Positions 4,952 through 6,774 of a stretch of 6,774 bases of DNA are shown here, one piece after another (within the stretch, counting starts at the first letter, position 1; the number at the start of each line of letters is the position of its first letter). Source of the DNA: JBHGAV01 sp041946685. Its GTDB lineage: Bacteria; Acidobacteriota; Terriglobia; Bryobacterales; Bryobacteraceae. The DNA is taken from assembly GCA_041946685.1 (NCBI GenBank), contig JBHGAV010000106.1, positions 1 to 6,774 of the forward strand. Direction: 5' to 3'. The translations under genes and the position numbers were made by a program. The notes below the pieces were generated by a model. That model saw nothing but the letters and a program-made list of their open reading frames with translations, did no database searches and was not told the DNA's origin.

Positions 4952-6774
4952 ATGAAACTTACCCCTCTCGCGCAGCTCAAGCTCATTGCTGTACTGGCGA
5001 CAGCATATGCTCTGCCGGGATGCGAATCTCCCTCGACCAACGCGGTCGTGCAGGCTCCGCCTGTCTACCCCGTGGCTGCGGCCACGCCGATGCCGGATCT
5101 GGTGACAGTAAGCACCGCCGCTCCACAACTGACCCCGGTTCCCACTCCCGCTCCAGCCCCCGCGCCAGGTCCAGGTCCAGTTCCAAATCCGGCTGCCACG
5201 CCGGAGCGAACGAGCAACGAACCGGCTCGCGATGAACCAGGCCGCGGCCCGGTGGTCCTGTCGGATCGGTTGCAGGAGGTGGTGAAACTGGCTCAGTCGG
5301 GTGTGGGCGATGACGTCATCCTGGCATTCATCCAGAATTCACCCACGGCCTTCAACCCCACTCCGGACGAGATTGTTTACCTGACTGATCTGGGGATTTC
5401 CGACGTGGTCATCACCGCTCTGGTGAACCACCGCAACCCCCAGCCGGAAATGGCAGCCCAGCCGGCGCCGACGGCTCCCCCTGCCCCCAGCGCGGAGGCG
5501 CCGCCGCAGGAGGTGGCTGTTCCGGCACAAGCCACCTATAACCCGGAGCCGCCCATCGTCTACACTCCTCAGCCGGTGGTGCAGTACGTGGCGCCGGCTC
5601 CAGCGATCGAATACGACTATTTCTATTCGGCGCTCACGCCGTATGGTTCGTGGATTGAGGTGGCGGATTACGGCTGGTGCTGGCAACCGACCGTCGCCGT
5701 CATTCAGGCGGACTGGCGCCCCTATTGCCACCGCGGCCGGTGGCTTTACACGGACTGCGGCTGGTACTGGCACTCGGACTATTCCTGGGGCTGGGCGCCC
5801 TTCCACTACGGTCGGTGGTTCCATCATCCAAGGCGGGGCTGGTGCTGGAGGCCCGACTCGGTCTGGGCTCCCGCCTGGGTCTCATGGCGCTACACCGACA
5901 CCTATTGCGGCTGGGCTCCGCTGCCTCCGGGTGCTCACTACCATTCTGGTGTTGGCTTCACGTATTACGGCGCCTCCGTGGGAGTGAGCTTCAGCTTCGG
6001 GTTGCACCATGATGCCTGGACGTTCGTTCCGGCGAATCGCTTCCATGACCGCGAGGTGTGGCGGCATCGGGTTCGCGCCGCTGAACACAGGAACGTGTTT
6101 CAGCGAAGCCGTGTGGCAAACCATTACCAGTCCAGAGACCACGTCATTATCAATCGCGGCGTCAACGATTATGTGCCCGCGCTGAACCGTACTGAGCCGC
6201 GCCGCGTCCTGGTCCGCGACATTCCCGAGAAGGCCGGAACTCGCATGCGCCCGGACCAAATTCAACAGGAAGGAAAAGAACTGGTCGTCTACCGCCCAAA
6301 ACCTCCTGTCGCAGGCCAGACAGCTTTCCGAGCAGCCGAACCCGCCGGAGCCAGAGCGGTGGCCTCCCAACGTCCGCCTGCCGAACGGACCGCGACCCGT
6401 CTCGCGCCCTCTCCTGGTGCGGGTGGCCGGGAAGGGAGCCCAGGCTCTTCTACAATTTCACCCAACCAATGGGTAGCCAGGCCCCAGCCCGCCACCGCAG
6501 GAGCTGACCGGAGTGGGTCAGGCGCGCCAGCCGAAGTGCGGCCCGTCCAGTCCCGATCGAGCACCACGACTTCTCAGCCGTCGGTGAGTCCGGCTCGACC
6601 ACCGAGCGCGCCCGGGACGGCGGTCCGGAGCGAGACAGTCGCGCCAGCCGAAGTGCGACCCGTCCAATCCCGACCGAGCGCCACGACTTCTCAGCCGTCA
6701 GTGAGTCCGGCTCGGCCACCGAGCGCGCCCGGGACGGCGGTCCGGAGCGAGACAGTCGCGCCAGCCGAAGTGCG
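4952..6774 (+). CDS. DUF6600-type lipoprotein with a repetitive tail, 3' end outside the window
   Basis: At least 607 codons are open to the window edge. The start MKLTPLAQLKLIAVLATAYALPG-C24 is a lipoprotein signal peptide with lipobox LPGC. C24 is followed by Glu rather than Asp, which is compatible with outer-membrane sorting if Lol rules apply. Next come a Pro/Ala-rich linker (about 25-100) and a small helical module (101-160) with VVKLAQSGVGDDVILAFIQNSP and DEIVYLTDLGISDVVITALVNH; key parts are LAQSGV and YLTDLGIS. A second Pro/Ala linker follows. The DUF6600 domain lies at about 222-366 (FYSALTPYGSW, GWCWQP, GWYWHSDYSWGWAPFHYGRW, GWCWRPDSVWAPAW, CGWAPLPPG). After it comes a basic segment and then a Pro/Ser/Arg-rich tail with 39-residue tandem repeats from residue 525. 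The function of DUF6600 is unknown to me. An extracytoplasmic structural or surface role is only inferred. No partner gene is visible; the neighbour to the left is a divergent tRNA. Confidence 0.88.
   Translation, partial: MKLTPLAQLKLIAVLATAYALPGCESPSTNAVVQAPPVYPVAAATPMPDLVTVSTAAPQLTPVPTPAPAPAPGPGPVPNPAATPERTSNEPARDEPGRGPVVLSDRLQEVVKLAQSGVGDDVILAFIQNSPTAFNPTPDEIVYLTDLGISDVVITALVNHRNPQPEMAAQPAPTAPPAPSAEAPPQEVAVPAQATYNPEPPIVYTPQPVVQYVAPAPAIEYDYFYSALTPYGSWIEVADYGWCWQPTVAVIQADWRPYCHRGRWLYTDCGWYWHSDYSWGWAPFHYGRWFHHPRRGWCWRPDSVWAPAWVSWRYTDTYCGWAPLPPGAHYHSGVGFTYYGASVGVSFSFGLHHDAWTFVPANRFHDREVWRHRVRAAEHRNVFQRSRVANHYQSRDHVIINRGVNDYVPALNRTEPRRVLVRDIPEKAGTRMRPDQIQQEGKELVVYRPKPPVAGQTAFRAAEPAGARAVASQRPPAERTATRLAPSPGAGGREGSPGSSTISPNQWVARPQPATAGADRSGSGAPAEVRPVQSRSSTTTSQPSVSPARPPSAPGTAVRSETVAPAEVRPVQSRPSATTSQPSVSPARPPSAPGTAVRSETVAPAEV
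6524..6774 (+). repeat. 117-bp in-frame tandem repeat in the lipoprotein tail
   Basis: Unit 1 (6524-6640) and unit 2 (6641-6757) differ at six of 117 bases. A third copy begins at 6758 and matches for all 17 bases available before the window ends. Each unit is exactly 39 codons, opening with APAEVRPVQSR and closing with GTAVRSETV. Four of the six differences are silent; two change Ser to Pro and Thr to Ala. The total copy number cannot be known from this window. Confidence 0.95.

Noticed and set aside
4705..5235. A 176-codon plus-strand frame overlapping the start of the lipoprotein gene
   Set aside because: It lies out of frame with the signal peptide and lipobox, and its product is Ser/Arg-rich without motifs.
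6450..6719. A repetitive minus-strand frame over the tandem repeat
   Set aside because: The repetition comes from the 117-bp units of the plus-strand gene; the antisense product has no independent support.
6524..6774. The tandem repeat considered as a CRISPR array
   Set aside because: The units are 117 bp, contiguous without spacers, in frame and differ mainly at silent positions.

Overview
The window is GC-rich, carries fragments of several protein families and ends in a two-module lipoprotein. The lipoprotein has a Trp/Cys-rich domain that I recognise as DUF6600. That domain, together with sialate-O-acetylesterase-like and sigma-factor-like pieces of the kind seen in soil or freshwater Verrucomicrobiota (Pedosphaera/Limisphaerales-like), suggests a verrucomicrobial chromosome or metagenome contig. 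This placement is by recollection of protein families and was not tested by a search.

Left part (1-1774), minus strand. A glycoside-hydrolase-like TIM-barrel protein (DUF6259-like) fills 126-1283. It has no credible start, because a stop codon directly abuts its ATG. It also loses its frame close to position 147, after which the coding sense continues in another frame to the window edge. Next comes a ribbon-helix-helix VapB-type antitoxin (1466-1750) with a palindromic candidate operator just upstream. No intact toxin follows it, only a possible scrap of a VapC-like PIN protein.

Middle part (1775-4515). About 590 bp show no convincing gene. Then a 654-codon plus-strand frame (2375-4339) runs, which reads as a chimera. 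It begins with the N-terminus of an ECF-type sigma factor, continues with the signal-peptide tail and GQSN block of a SASA-type esterase that appears internally deleted, and ends in about 500 residues of an uncharacterised secreted-type protein. Together with the hydrolase and the orphan antitoxin, this makes the left two thirds look like rearranged, partly decayed accessory DNA.

Right part (4516-6774). A complete tRNA-Ser(GGA) on the minus strand is followed by about 345 bp without a gene. A candidate promoter then precedes a lipoprotein gene that is open to the window end. Its C-terminal tail contains a nearly perfect 117-bp (39-residue) tandem repeat that continues past the edge.

I see no CRISPR array, rRNA, integrase, transposase or intact defence system. 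The genes do not form one pathway. The main points of interest are the multi-part in-frame chimera, the unknown domain it carries, and the coding tandem repeat.
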